64,000 nt of DNA. It comes from Hymenobacter fodinae (GTDB lineage Bacteria; Bacteroidota; Bacteroidia; Cytophagales; Hymenobacteraceae). The first letter of the stretch is position 1. Every line of letters starts with the position of its first letter. Below are positions 1 through 7,325 of this stretch, one piece after another. The notes under the pieces are model-generated. The model saw only the letters and a program-made list of their open reading frames with translations. It did not search any database and was not told where the DNA came from. The DNA lies in contig NZ_SRLA01000007.1 in assembly GCF_004745825.1 (NCBI RefSeq), positions 62,001 to 126,000 of the forward strand. Reading direction: 5' to 3'. Both the position numbers and the translations under genes were made by a program.

Positions 1-2
1 GC

Positions 3-71
3 CAGCAGCTGCTGCCCATCAGCGAGACGTACCGGGAGGCCTTTTTCAAGCGCTTAAACCTAGGAGCATAA
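3..71 (+). CDS. C-terminal end of a gene entering from the left
   Basis: The third forward frame stays open from the window edge to a TAA at 69-71 and gives about 22 residues ending FFKRLNLGA. Its composition (charged, helix-like) is more protein-like than the other two frames. The protein cannot be identified from so short a tail. Confidence 0.45.
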   Translation, partial: QQLLPISETYREAFFKRLNLGA

Positions 72-111
72 CTCGCGCAATCAGTCAGGGACATCTGCGC
101 CGTTCCGTCTG

Positions 112-604
112 CTACGCCGATAGCCAGTGCCTGAGGTGCCTGGTTTGGAATAAGTAGGCAGGGAGACGTTTCATTCTACCACCGCTATGAATGCCCGTAA
201 AGAGCTTGCGTTGAAAGTAGAATTCACAGAGCGAGTGAATAGGGCTTGTAAGTCGAATTACGTTAACTAACGGCTTATCATAATTCGACTTATCAGACCA
301 TTTTATTGGAGTAGGCTTACGGTAAGAGGCCTGCTTCTTGGCCTCAGTTACAAGTTTGGTCCACAAGTCGCACTTGCGCTTGTTGCCGATAGCTGAAAGG
401 TGGGCGTAGCCAACCATAAATCATCTGGTTCAGAAAGGATAGCTCCCGGAGCGACCTTTCCGAACCCACTTCTTGACTCAGGCACAGGCGCTGTTCTGCT
501 CTGTTACGGGCGTGAGAAAGGAGGCGTCTGAAAGGTGCGCCATTCGGAGTCCTATCTAGGTGTTGGTAATAGGCCGTACTTACTAAGGCTTCACTTGCCC
601 ACAA
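112..604 (-). pseudogene. Possible frameshifted unknown gene
   Basis: Two overlapping minus-strand frames, 344-604 and 112-417, read as one continuous protein if a frameshift is allowed near 417. The first ends with ELSFLNQ and the second continues MVGYAHLSAIGNKRK. The combined product would be about 160 residues, basic and without a signal peptide. I recognise no family. The 5' end overlaps the 3' end of the HxlR gene. The stretch is AT-richer than the SDR that follows. It may instead be non-coding; certainty is low. Confidence 0.25.
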
Positions 605-944
605 TTTGCTTGTGGTGCACTACTCCCCACGCCGCTAACCCTTCGATAAGGGGTTGCAGCGTTTTGCCATGCTCGGTCAACTCATAGTGCACCGTGATGG
701 GTTGGGTATCTACCAGGGTCCGCTTTATAATCTGGTTCACTTCCAACTCCTTCAATTCCTTACTCAGCATTCTATTCGAAATGCCGACTACATCCGTCAA
801 GATGTCGGAAAACCGGCGTTTGGTGAAGCAGCAAAGGGCGGAAATAATGGCAATTTTCCATTTCCCGTTCAGCACATCCATTGCGTCCTGAACAGTTCGC
901 ATGAGGTACTTACGCTGAACGTGCGCGTCTTCTTGTGGGGACAT
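591..944 (-). CDS. HxlR-family winged-helix transcriptional regulator
   Basis: The 117-residue product has the HxlR layout: an N-terminal helix, the signature LNGKWKIAIISAL (about residues 25-37), a helix-turn-helix with KRRFSDI and RMLSKELKELE, and the wing ending VHYELTEHGKTLQPLI. Length is typical for a one-domain HxlR protein. Members bind DNA as dimers and often sense aldehydes, quinones or redox stress. The gene is divergent from an SDR 106 bp away, the usual arrangement for an HxlR regulator controlling its neighbour. I infer that it controls that SDR and itself. The effector is unknown. Confidence 0.85.
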   Translation of the reverse strand: MSPQEDAHVQRKYLMRTVQDAMDVLNGKWKIAIISALCCFTKRRFSDILTDVVGISNRMLSKELKELEVNQIIKRTLVDTQPITVHYELTEHGKTLQPLIEGLAAWGVVHHKQIVGK

Positions 945-1050
945 AGCCGTGTTACTTAGTTACACCGATGTTACGGTTATTTTCGATTACAAAGTTACGA
1001 AAGAGAACAAGACTAGTCTACATTTGAGCTGTCAATCAACCACACGTTTT
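945..1050. promoter_or_regulatory. Divergent HxlR/SDR control region with GTTAC repeats
   Basis: The 106 bp between the two divergent start codons carries four GTTAC pentamers starting at 951, 959, 970 and 994. On the minus strand, 997-990 reads TAACTTTG, a match to the Bacteroidota TAnnTTTG -7 element, 46 nt before the HxlR ATG. No clear -33 element sits at the usual spacing. The repeated GTTAC units are candidate half-sites for the HxlR dimer. Confidence 0.4.
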
Positions 1051-1794
1051 ATGATGCGTCTGACAGGAAAAAACGCGATTATTTGCGGCGGCACTACCGG
1101 GATTGGGTTCGCTACCGCCCAGACTTTTATCCAGGAAGGGGCAACGGTGTGGATCACCGGCAGAAAGGAAGAAAATCTACGGGCCGCGGCGGTAAAAATT
1201 AACAACCCCCAGCTCCGAACCGTGGTAGCCGACACCTCCACCCTGGCGGGTATCGCGGCACTGGAACAAGCTGTGCACGATAGCGGGGCCCCTATTGATG
1301 TGCTCCTATTGAATGCGGCCATCGTGGGCATTCAGTCGATTGAGCAGACCACGGAAGCGGAGTTTGATGCCCAATTCAATACCAACGTCAAAGGCCATTA
1401 CTTCACGTTGCAGAAGCTGCTGCCATATCTGGGGGAGGGGGCCTCCGTGTTGTTCACCTCTTCCGGTTCTGCCACAGCGGCCACCCTGAACACAAGCGTA
1501 TACGCGGCGACCAAAGCCGCTCTAAACAAAATCGCGCAGGTAGCCGCCAATGAACTGGCGGGCAGAAAAATTCGCGTCAACGTCGTGAGTCCCGGACCAG
1601 TGGCGACGGAATTAGTGTTAGCGGCTCCGGCCGAAGTGTTGCAGCATTTTGCTTCCTCGACGGCCTTGCAACGACTAGGGCAGCCCGAGGAGTTGGCCAA
1701 AGCCTTCGTATTCCTGGCTTCCGAGGAGGCCAGCTTTGTCACCGGTACGGAACTGCTGGTAGACGGCGGCTGGGCCAATTACGCGTATAAATAA
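1051..1794 (+). CDS. SDR-family NAD(P)-dependent oxidoreductase
   Basis: A classical short-chain dehydrogenase of 247 residues with a Rossmann fold. The glycine motif GGTTGIG is at residues 13-19, the catalytic Ser at about 138-140, and the YxxxK pair is Y151/K155 (YAATK). The C-terminal VDGGW is typical of classical SDRs. The open frame runs up to 949, but the ATG at 1051 is chosen because the Rossmann beta strand starts a few residues after it and the longer start would overlap the control region. The substrate is unknown. Its regulator is probably the divergent HxlR protein. Confidence 0.88.
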   Translation: MMRLTGKNAIICGGTTGIGFATAQTFIQEGATVWITGRKEENLRAAAVKINNPQLRTVVADTSTLAGIAALEQAVHDSGAPIDVLLLNAAIVGIQSIEQTTEAEFDAQFNTNVKGHYFTLQKLLPYLGEGASVLFTSSGSATAATLNTSVYAATKAALNKIAQVAANELAGRKIRVNVVSPGPVATELVLAAPAEVLQHFASSTALQRLGQPEELAKAFVFLASEEASFVTGTELLVDGGWANYAYK

Positions 1795-1838
1795 GGGGCT
1801 GGCAGATAGCAACCCGAGACTTGCTACTATACTTAAAC

Positions 1839-1887
1839 AAAAAGGAGAACAGGAGCTAGGCTTATACTAGCCCCTGTTCTCCTTTTT
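1839..1887 (+). terminator. Rho-independent terminator after the SDR
   Basis: A 21-nt inverted repeat with one mismatch (left arm 1839-1859, right arm 1867-1887) encloses a 7-nt loop. The arm begins AAAAAGGAGAACAGG, and the right arm ends in CCTTTTT. The stem has A and T runs on both ends, so it could also stop transcription coming from the right. It lies 45 bp after the SDR stop codon. Confidence 0.85.
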
Positions 1888-2030
1888 ATCTCTTTACATA
1901 ATTGGTGTTCTCGGACCACCCTCGGAAAAGTAGTGGTTTTTTTACCACTATTACTGGCCTCGAATTGTGGTACTTTGGCCAGAGAGCGAGCCCCATTAAT
2001 GAAGCGAGATTTTGCTTCCAGCTAAATCGT

Positions 2031-2498
2031 ATGAAAATCATTTTCCTCCTGATGTTGTGGTGGGTGTCGACAGACAGCGCGGCAGGCCAAGTCATTCAAG
2101 TTAAGTCCGTCACCACACGCACGGTCCCCACTACGAAGCAAACCCACCTCGACCGCGAAATGCTGCGTTTTCTGTTGTTCACGCACGAAGCGGACAAGGC
2201 AATCGATGGGCATTTCCAAGTACCTCTGCTGGTGAGTTCCAAACAGCCGGGGATTGGCGTCTGTAAATTCGGCTTGAACTCTGCTCATGCCGGGTACAAC
2301 GTTGTATTCCAATACCGCCACCAACTGGTGTTTTCTAGTGCTCTCTCGTTAGCCCCACTCTTGGCACACCTTCGGCGCTTCTTAACTCAGTACCCCACTG
2401 CGTTTACTACACAGGCGCAACGCGCTGTCGAGAGTGAGCTTCGAGGCATTGTGGAGCACAATCAAACTGTTGGTGAGTCAGAATTGCTAAGTCGTTAA
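2031..2498 (+). CDS. Secreted hypothetical protein
   Basis: A 155-residue product starting MKIIFLLMLWWVSTDSAAG, a clear signal peptide with probable cleavage near AAG-Q. The rest is soluble and contains HFQVPLLVSSK, a VVFQYRHQLVFSS beta-rich stretch and a helical C-terminus. The upstream frame extends to 1902 but the ATG at 2031 gives the signal peptide. No known domain is recognised. It stands alone behind the SDR terminator. Confidence 0.6.
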   Translation: MKIIFLLMLWWVSTDSAAGQVIQVKSVTTRTVPTTKQTHLDREMLRFLLFTHEADKAIDGHFQVPLLVSSKQPGIGVCKFGLNSAHAGYNVVFQYRHQLVFSSALSLAPLLAHLRRFLTQYPTAFTTQAQRAVESELRGIVEHNQTVGESELLSR

Positions 2499-2530
2499 AA
2501 TCAAGCATTTGGTTCATAAAAGGTCCTTGT

Positions 2531-2998
2531 TCAAACAGCTTTGGTCGTGTAATCCCACATAGCATACCCTCCGGCATAGGTAGCAATCAGTAGGTATCCT
2601 CCTGTCTCAAAATTAGCTTTACTACCTAACTGCCACGGTTCAGACGTTTCCTCTTTCGGGCTGCCTGCAAATCGCAGCTGCACCCCATTATCGAAATCAA
2701 TAACCAGGTTTGCGAGATCGTCGCACTCGATGTGCGTCACCAAACGCAGATTCACACGGTTGAATAGCAAGAGCAGCTTCTCCTCTTGCGTCAGCCCAAG
2801 AGCCTCCTCAAAAACAATATTCGATTCTACTTCCGTGTCAATCGACAGGGTATGATCTTCTGACCCACCATCTCTGAACTCGAGGAATGGCATCTGGTGT
2901 GCGAGACCAAAGCTTTCTACGGCCGCGCTTGCGAGGGCTTGTTGAAGCAGTTTATTAGCAGTAGCCGTGTCTGGATGCATAAGGCTTGCAAGAAACAT
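2531..2998 (-). CDS. Hypothetical cytoplasmic protein
   Basis: A 155-residue acidic protein with no signal peptide or membrane segment. It has alternating beta segments (NLVIDFDNGVQLRF, GYLLIATYAGGYAMWDY) and a negatively charged middle. The size, acidity and isolated single-gene setting resemble orphan immunity proteins of polymorphic toxin systems, but no toxin gene is next to it, so that is only a guess. It is convergent with the secreted protein before it. Confidence 0.5.
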   Translation of the reverse strand: MFLASLMHPDTATANKLLQQALASAAVESFGLAHQMPFLEFRDGGSEDHTLSIDTEVESNIVFEEALGLTQEEKLLLLFNRVNLRLVTHIECDDLANLVIDFDNGVQLRFAGSPKEETSEPWQLGSKANFETGGYLLIATYAGGYAMWDYTTKAV

Positions 2999-3027
2999 AG
3001 AAGAGAGAAAAGATCTTCTCTTGTACC

Positions 3028-3047
3028 ATGATAAGGCCTGATAAAAT
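3028..3047. repeat. Copy 1 of a short palindromic repeat
   Basis: ATGATAAGGCCTGATAAAAT, an imperfect palindrome around AGGCCT. Read on the other strand it contains TTATCAGGCCTTAT, the core found again at 3596 and 4542. It lies just upstream of the start of the 155-residue hypothetical gene on the minus strand. Confidence 0.45.
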
Positions 3048-3205
3048 AGGACTAAAGATCCAGTTACGCGTGGTGTTGTGAATCGTCGCTGGAGAGGTTA
3101 CGGCCGAGCTTGTAACATTCTGCAAAGGAACGTTTACAGAACGTTATAGGCTTGACCATACGCTTCTAACCGGTCTCATTAGGGGCGGTTTGGATACATA
3201 AGTGT

Positions 3206-3523
3206 TTAAGACCGACCCTGCTCATCGAACACTAAACACTCATACCGGTGATACACCAGTAGACCTTCATTCAATTGCTGGAGTGGCAGCGTATCCACTA
3301 GAAGGGTTACTCGGACGTCTAATTTGACAAAGTCCCCACTCATTTCTGCCGCCACAGAGTAGCAGGCATCTTGTTCTTCCTCGGATAACGTCCGGTCATT
3401 ATACACGCGGAGTTCCACCAAGTCCTCCGCGAGGCGGACCAGATACATAGCTCGGGTGACGGGAAGCACTTGAAACAGGAGAGCCCGGTAGAAGGAGTGT
3501 TTCAGTTCAGCATCAGTTATCAC
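3206..3523 (-). CDS. Small acidic hypothetical protein (possible immunity protein)
   Basis: A 105-residue protein starting MITDAELKHSFYRALL. It has a helical N-terminus, a central beta/alpha stretch (VELRVYNDRTLSEEEQDAC) and a C-terminal LLVYHRYE. This layout recalls a family of roughly 100-residue acidic proteins often found near contact-dependent toxins. I cannot confirm the family. No toxin gene is adjacent, so it would be an orphan. It lies in the AT-richer patch. Confidence 0.5.
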   Translation of the reverse strand: MITDAELKHSFYRALLFQVLPVTRAMYLVRLAEDLVELRVYNDRTLSEEEQDACYSVAAEMSGDFVKLDVRVTLLVDTLPLQQLNEGLLVYHRYECLVFDEQGRS

Positions 3524-3595
3524 GGCACGGCTTTTTACTTCTGGAGCAAGTTCTGTCGTTCAAAGAAACGATTGTTTAGGACTGATAAAAAGGGG

Positions 3596-3614
3596 CTTAT
3601 CAGGCCTTATGAGG
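3596..3614. repeat. Copy 2 of a short palindromic repeat
   Basis: CTTATCAGGCCTTATGAGG, sharing the TTATCAGGCCTTAT core with the copy at 3028 (read on the other strand). It lies upstream of both flanking genes, between the minus-strand gene starting at 3523 and the plus-strand lipoprotein starting at 3737. Confidence 0.45.
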
Positions 3615-3736
3615 AGTAGGATACCACATTAGGTCAGCTTATTGAGCCTTAGGAAGAGCAGACAATATTTTCTCATTTCCCCGTAACTAGACATGGTTCT
3701 TAGAAAAAAGGAATACGCCTCTTAGCTGTAGCATTT

Positions 3737-3973
3737 ATGAAGGATGTCCGCAGGATCTTCCTTTTATTAACAACTCTCATGACTACGGCTATGCCGGCCG
3801 GATGCAGCGAAAAGCAGGCGGAGGAAAACCCGCTACGGGACGTTTCCGGCCGCCTGTATCTAGTTCCTCTCAATGAGAAGTACCTGGAGTTGCCCAGCGA
3901 TAGTCGGCTGAACTTAGCGAATCCACAGGTACTGCTGACCATGAAACAAACGGGCTTGTGCTACCGCCCTTGA
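3737..3973 (+). CDS. Small lipoprotein, possibly the 5' half of a frameshifted gene
   Basis: A 78-residue product with a lipoprotein signal: a basic start, a hydrophobic run, then the lipobox MPAGC with Cys at about residue 23. The rest is short and soluble and ends LCYRP. The following gene begins 4 bp after the stop in the +1 frame, and its frame is open without a start codon back to 3945. Both may therefore be one roughly 235-residue lipoprotein broken by a frameshift near 3945-3960. Function unknown. Confidence 0.45.
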   Translation: MKDVRRIFLLLTTLMTTAMPAGCSEKQAEENPLRDVSGRLYLVPLNEKYLELPSDSRLNLANPQVLLTMKQTGLCYRP

Positions 3974-3977
3974 TTCT

Positions 3978-4454
3978 ATGGCCACGACGACTCCTGCCAA
4001 CCAAACTGCTGTCTACCGAACGCTAGTGAATAAAGAAACCTACCGTGCCGAAGAAAAAGAGCAATTAGCGGAGTTATATGTGTATACGAAATATGCCTTA
4101 ATCAACGAGCCCATACGAGCGAAACAACAGCTAGATATCACTCCTGATTTGGAGTACTTGATCCAGCATAATCTAGTGAAGTACATTTTCAATAGATCGT
4201 ATGTGGACAACATGCGAACGAAGCTGTTGATTACGGGTACTGTACAGAACTACTACTTTAGGGGATCGGATTTTATTCGCTTCATGAAAGACGAAGTAGC
4301 GGCTAGCGATGGCCATGACAACCTAAAAGTCTTTTTTGAGAAGTATGATGCGTGGCCGTACATGCTAGTAGTGGACCAAAAGCTTTATCATCAGCTTCAT
4401 CCTGTTCTGGTTGAGAAGTTTAAGAAGAAAGTAGTAGAGGTAGAAGAACTCTAG
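3978..4454 (+). CDS. Hypothetical protein, possibly the 3' half of a frameshifted lipoprotein
   Basis: A 158-residue soluble, mostly helical protein rich in Tyr, Lys and Glu (KETYRAEEKEQLAELYVYTK). It ends FKKKVVEVEEL. No domain is recognised. The ATG at 3978 follows an in-frame CATALDS segment that could be coding, supporting the idea that it continues the lipoprotein 3737-3973. If real alone, it would be cytoplasmic. Composition is AT-richer than the genome average seen further right. Confidence 0.45.
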   Translation: MATTTPANQTAVYRTLVNKETYRAEEKEQLAELYVYTKYALINEPIRAKQQLDITPDLEYLIQHNLVKYIFNRSYVDNMRTKLLITGTVQNYYFRGSDFIRFMKDEVAASDGHDNLKVFFEKYDAWPYMLVVDQKLYHQLHPVLVEKFKKKVVEVEEL

Positions 4455-4541
4455 GGGGCAGCAAGTAGAGTAAGCCAAAGCAGTAGTTCAGGAAAGAAGG
4501 CACTTGGTAAGACTTACGCTGCTTAGGTATGGTAACCAAAG

Positions 4542-4558
4542 CTTATCAGGCCTCATAG
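4542..4558. repeat. Copy 3 of a short palindromic repeat
   Basis: CTTATCAGGCCTCATAG, one base away from the core of copy 2. It sits in the gap between convergent genes ending at 4454 and 4715. The rest of that 260-bp gap shows nothing else. Confidence 0.4.
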
Positions 4559-4714
4559 TGGACGCAGCGGCCCCGACGCTGGAGTAGGAGGCGCAGTGTT
4601 AGATGGCTCAGCAGCGCGTGCGCTAGGTTGGACAGCAGCACAGCCGCAGCGGCGAGGTGAGCATGTAGAGGGTCGCTAAGGTTGCTCAGACAGCAGCCTT
4701 GCGCTATTTAGCTG

Positions 4715-5242
4715 TCACGTTAGCCAAGCCAAAAAGGGTTGTAGAGGCACTGTCTGTATGGGCTGCGCGGAGAAATAATGCTCAATACGCATCGTGTAGT
4801 CTAACTCGCGGCGACTCAGTTTGGCCTCTAACACCGTGTAACAGAAGTGTGCTATGCGGAGGCGTAGCGTTTCCAGTTCAACAGAGTAGGCACTCCAAGC
4901 GGTGGCTAAATACTTTTGATACGTTTCCAGCACCTGCCACACATCGGCTACCTCAACCGACGTCAAGTAGTTGTTGCGCCGCAGGGGTATGCAGGTCAAG
5001 TAGAGCCGCCGCAGCTTAGTATAAGAATGCGGAGGAGGCACCCCATTGGTGTCCCCCATTGCCACCACGCTGTGTGTTTGCTCGAGAAAATGCATAATGA
5101 CAGCTGGTGCGACTTGGCTTCGGGAATAGGCCACGTAGTCTTGCCAAGTCCCCCAGCGACTCCGATCTAAACTTAGATCCAGATGCCTCAAGTAAGCATA
5201 CAATGCTACCAGGGACTGGTGCTTCAGAGGAATAATAGCCAT
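4715..5242 (-). CDS. Hypothetical protein
   Basis: A 175-residue mostly helical protein with many aromatic residues and no signal peptide or membrane span (for example WQVLETYQKYLATAWSAYS and ELETLRLRIAHFCYTVLEAK). I do not recognise the family. It lies alone in the AT-richer patch of hypothetical genes. The start ATG at 5242 is the only good candidate upstream of the conserved-looking helices. Confidence 0.5.
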   Translation of the reverse strand: MAIIPLKHQSLVALYAYLRHLDLSLDRSRWGTWQDYVAYSRSQVAPAVIMHFLEQTHSVVAMGDTNGVPPPHSYTKLRRLYLTCIPLRRNNYLTSVEVADVWQVLETYQKYLATAWSAYSVELETLRLRIAHFCYTVLEAKLSRRELDYTMRIEHYFSAQPIQTVPLQPFLAWLT

Positions 5243-5440
5243 CGCTTACCAAGTAATATGTCGGACTTGCTAAAGTATGACGCCTGGCACAACGGCTAGA
5301 TCAGCAAAGCAGCGTCACTTTTCCAAGATGCCGTTTATTGCCCATCTTATGTTAAGGATTGTTTCCGTTAGGGGCATTTATGCAAGTGAAGTTGTAGCAC
5401 TCGCATTTGTACCCTTCCTGACCCTACGTAGCTTCCCGGC

Positions 5441-6022
5441 ATGATGGAGCAATTCAGTGCACTGTATCCCACCGGCACCGTCCGTTACAGCCAAACCACC
5501 TACCTGGAGCTGGCGACCTCCGTGGAAGTCCACCGCATTGATTTTCACCACAAGGTAGCCGCGACCCTCAAGCGAGGTACTGGCGGACCGGTAAGCTATC
5601 ACGGCGAACACCCCGCCCTCACGTATTACAATGGCCCCCTGGCGGCCCTGACCGTTCGGGCACCCACAGGGCTGCCAGTAGGTTTTCTGGAAGCCTTCTA
5701 CCAGCGCTTCGCGACCCTGGCGGTGGAGTGGCAGGCGTTCCTGCCACTGTGGAGCGGGGTACAACGCAACCGGCAGTGGTTGGAAGAATACTTACAGCAA
5801 GGCCACCCGCACACGTTCTACCTTCCCACCCAAGTGACCCATGAGCTACAGGCACTTTGTTGGTTATTCGACGTGGAAGCATCCTACAGGGAATGGCGAG
5901 AACTCCTAGAATCACGATACTCCGTACCGGAACCACTGAAGATTGCTCCCCCTTTCAACGTGTTGTTCATCGGGCAGAACTATGTCATTGCCCGCGACTT
6001 TGTTGTCAGCACCCTGCGGTAG
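5441..6022 (+). CDS. Hypothetical protein
   Basis: A 193-residue product with a beta-rich N-terminal half (TVRYSQTTYLELATSVEVH) and a helical middle with several Trp residues (WQAFLPLWSGVQRNRQWLEEYL). It has no signal peptide and no membrane segment. No family is recognised. It stands alone, convergent with the DUF4468-like gene. Confidence 0.5.
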   Translation: MMEQFSALYPTGTVRYSQTTYLELATSVEVHRIDFHHKVAATLKRGTGGPVSYHGEHPALTYYNGPLAALTVRAPTGLPVGFLEAFYQRFATLAVEWQAFLPLWSGVQRNRQWLEEYLQQGHPHTFYLPTQVTHELQALCWLFDVEASYREWRELLESRYSVPEPLKIAPPFNVLFIGQNYVIARDFVVSTLR

Positions 6023-6181
6023 TTGACCTCCTGGTTCGTAAAGTCTTTTGTTATGTCTACAAGCCGCATTATGAGTTTAACGCGGAGCTTCTAGTGGGCC
6101 AGGATCATATGAGGTGAGGTAAATCCTGTTCGGAGTCGGTTAATCATCGGCCCTATCAGGAACGAGCAACCAGCAGGCTCT

Positions 6182-6721
6182 CTACCAACCTGCCAACGCC
6201 TTTCGCACGCGCCGATGAAACACGGCCATTTCCTGGGGAAACGTACGCAGGGCTTCTTCCACCGGCGCCTCGCTATACGTATCGTACACTATCTCCCCAA
6301 CCGTAAAGGCAGAAAGTCGATAGGCTAGTCCTTGGGGAGTGGGCGTCAAGTGTACCTGATAGACCAAGCGCCAAACGACCCAGTCAACTGCCGAGTCCAC
6401 CACGCCTGAGGAGTTCGGCTCATACGTGAGGGAATCCAGATGCGCTTGAGTACGTAGCCCCGCAAACGTGGTCGGGGGAGTTTTTTGCATCGCAAACTTG
6501 ATAGGTACGGGCGGCGAGAGCTTCGCGGTGTACCACTGTTGTGCTAGCGTCTGTTGCTGCTGCGGGGAGGGAGCGGGCGTCGGCCACGGGAGCACCCCGG
6601 AAAACTCCACCCGCCCCGTCGTAGCGTTTCGAGGCCATTGCTGCGTTTCTTGCGCCCAGGACGGCATGGGCAGTAAGAGCAGGACGAGAAGCAGGCGCAG
6701 GTGATACCACGGAGAGGTCAT
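6182..6721 (-). CDS. Secreted DUF4468-like protein
   Basis: A 179-residue product with an N-terminal signal peptide (hydrophobic run LLLVLLLLP, cleavage near SWA-Q). The mature part starts with GRVEFSGVLPWP, followed by a helix QQQQTLAQQWYTAKL. This is the pattern of the Bacteroidota DUF4468 family, whose members begin with a G-x-V-x-F strand followed by a helix. The C-terminus RVRKALAGW is helical. The family's role is unknown; the location is periplasmic or extracellular. Confidence 0.6.
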   Translation of the reverse strand: MTSPWYHLRLLLVLLLLPMPSWAQETQQWPRNATTGRVEFSGVLPWPTPAPSPQQQQTLAQQWYTAKLSPPVPIKFAMQKTPPTTFAGLRTQAHLDSLTYEPNSSGVVDSAVDWVVWRLVYQVHLTPTPQGLAYRLSAFTVGEIVYDTYSEAPVEEALRTFPQEMAVFHRRVRKALAGW

Positions 6722-7325
6722 GCGGCAAGGTACTGGTGTTACCGGAAAGCACGCACACCAGACTAGATACGTTTGCTGTGATCGTCCGCTCTGGTAGGAC
6801 GCCGAGCGAACGATCTGCGTAGGCCGAGACCAGGTGAGATGGTAAGGTCACCATCATCCTACCCTGTTCGGAATGGTCAAATTTGCCCTGGTTAAGCTAG
6901 ACACAGTGTTCAGCGAAACGAGCGTTTTCCGCTGCCGGCTTCGCCCTAGTAGTTGTGGCTAGTTCCTCGGTACCGGTGCAACCAACTCCTGGAACGCTCG
7001 ACCACCCAGCGGGTCTACACGGGCATCAAACCGCTACTGGCGGTGAGCCCCGCCGCAGTGCTGCCGGGCCCAATCGGCTAAGCCATTCATGGTATTATTG
7101 TTTAGGCGTCTTCACGCGCGCCGCAGCCGATGAGTAGTATTGCGCTATGAGAGTATTGCTTCGGTCTGCAATCCATCTTCGTAGCTTATGCCGTTTGTTG
7201 GGCAACGCTCCGCGGGTTTGGGTTGCTAAGAGCAGGAGAACTACCCATGCTTCCGCTGTCCGTCATTCCCAGACCACCTCATGCTGTAAATGACCACACC
7301 TTCTTTCCACTGATTCTTCCCCTAG
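6722..7325. other. Intergenic stretch before the SusC operon
   Basis: No convincing gene. A short plus-strand frame around 6975-7082 (NQLLERSTTQRVYTG) looks coding-like but has no start and no recognisable family. It may be a remnant. The SusC promoter should lie in the last 200 bp, but I find no clear TAnnTTTG element there. Confidence 0.4.
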
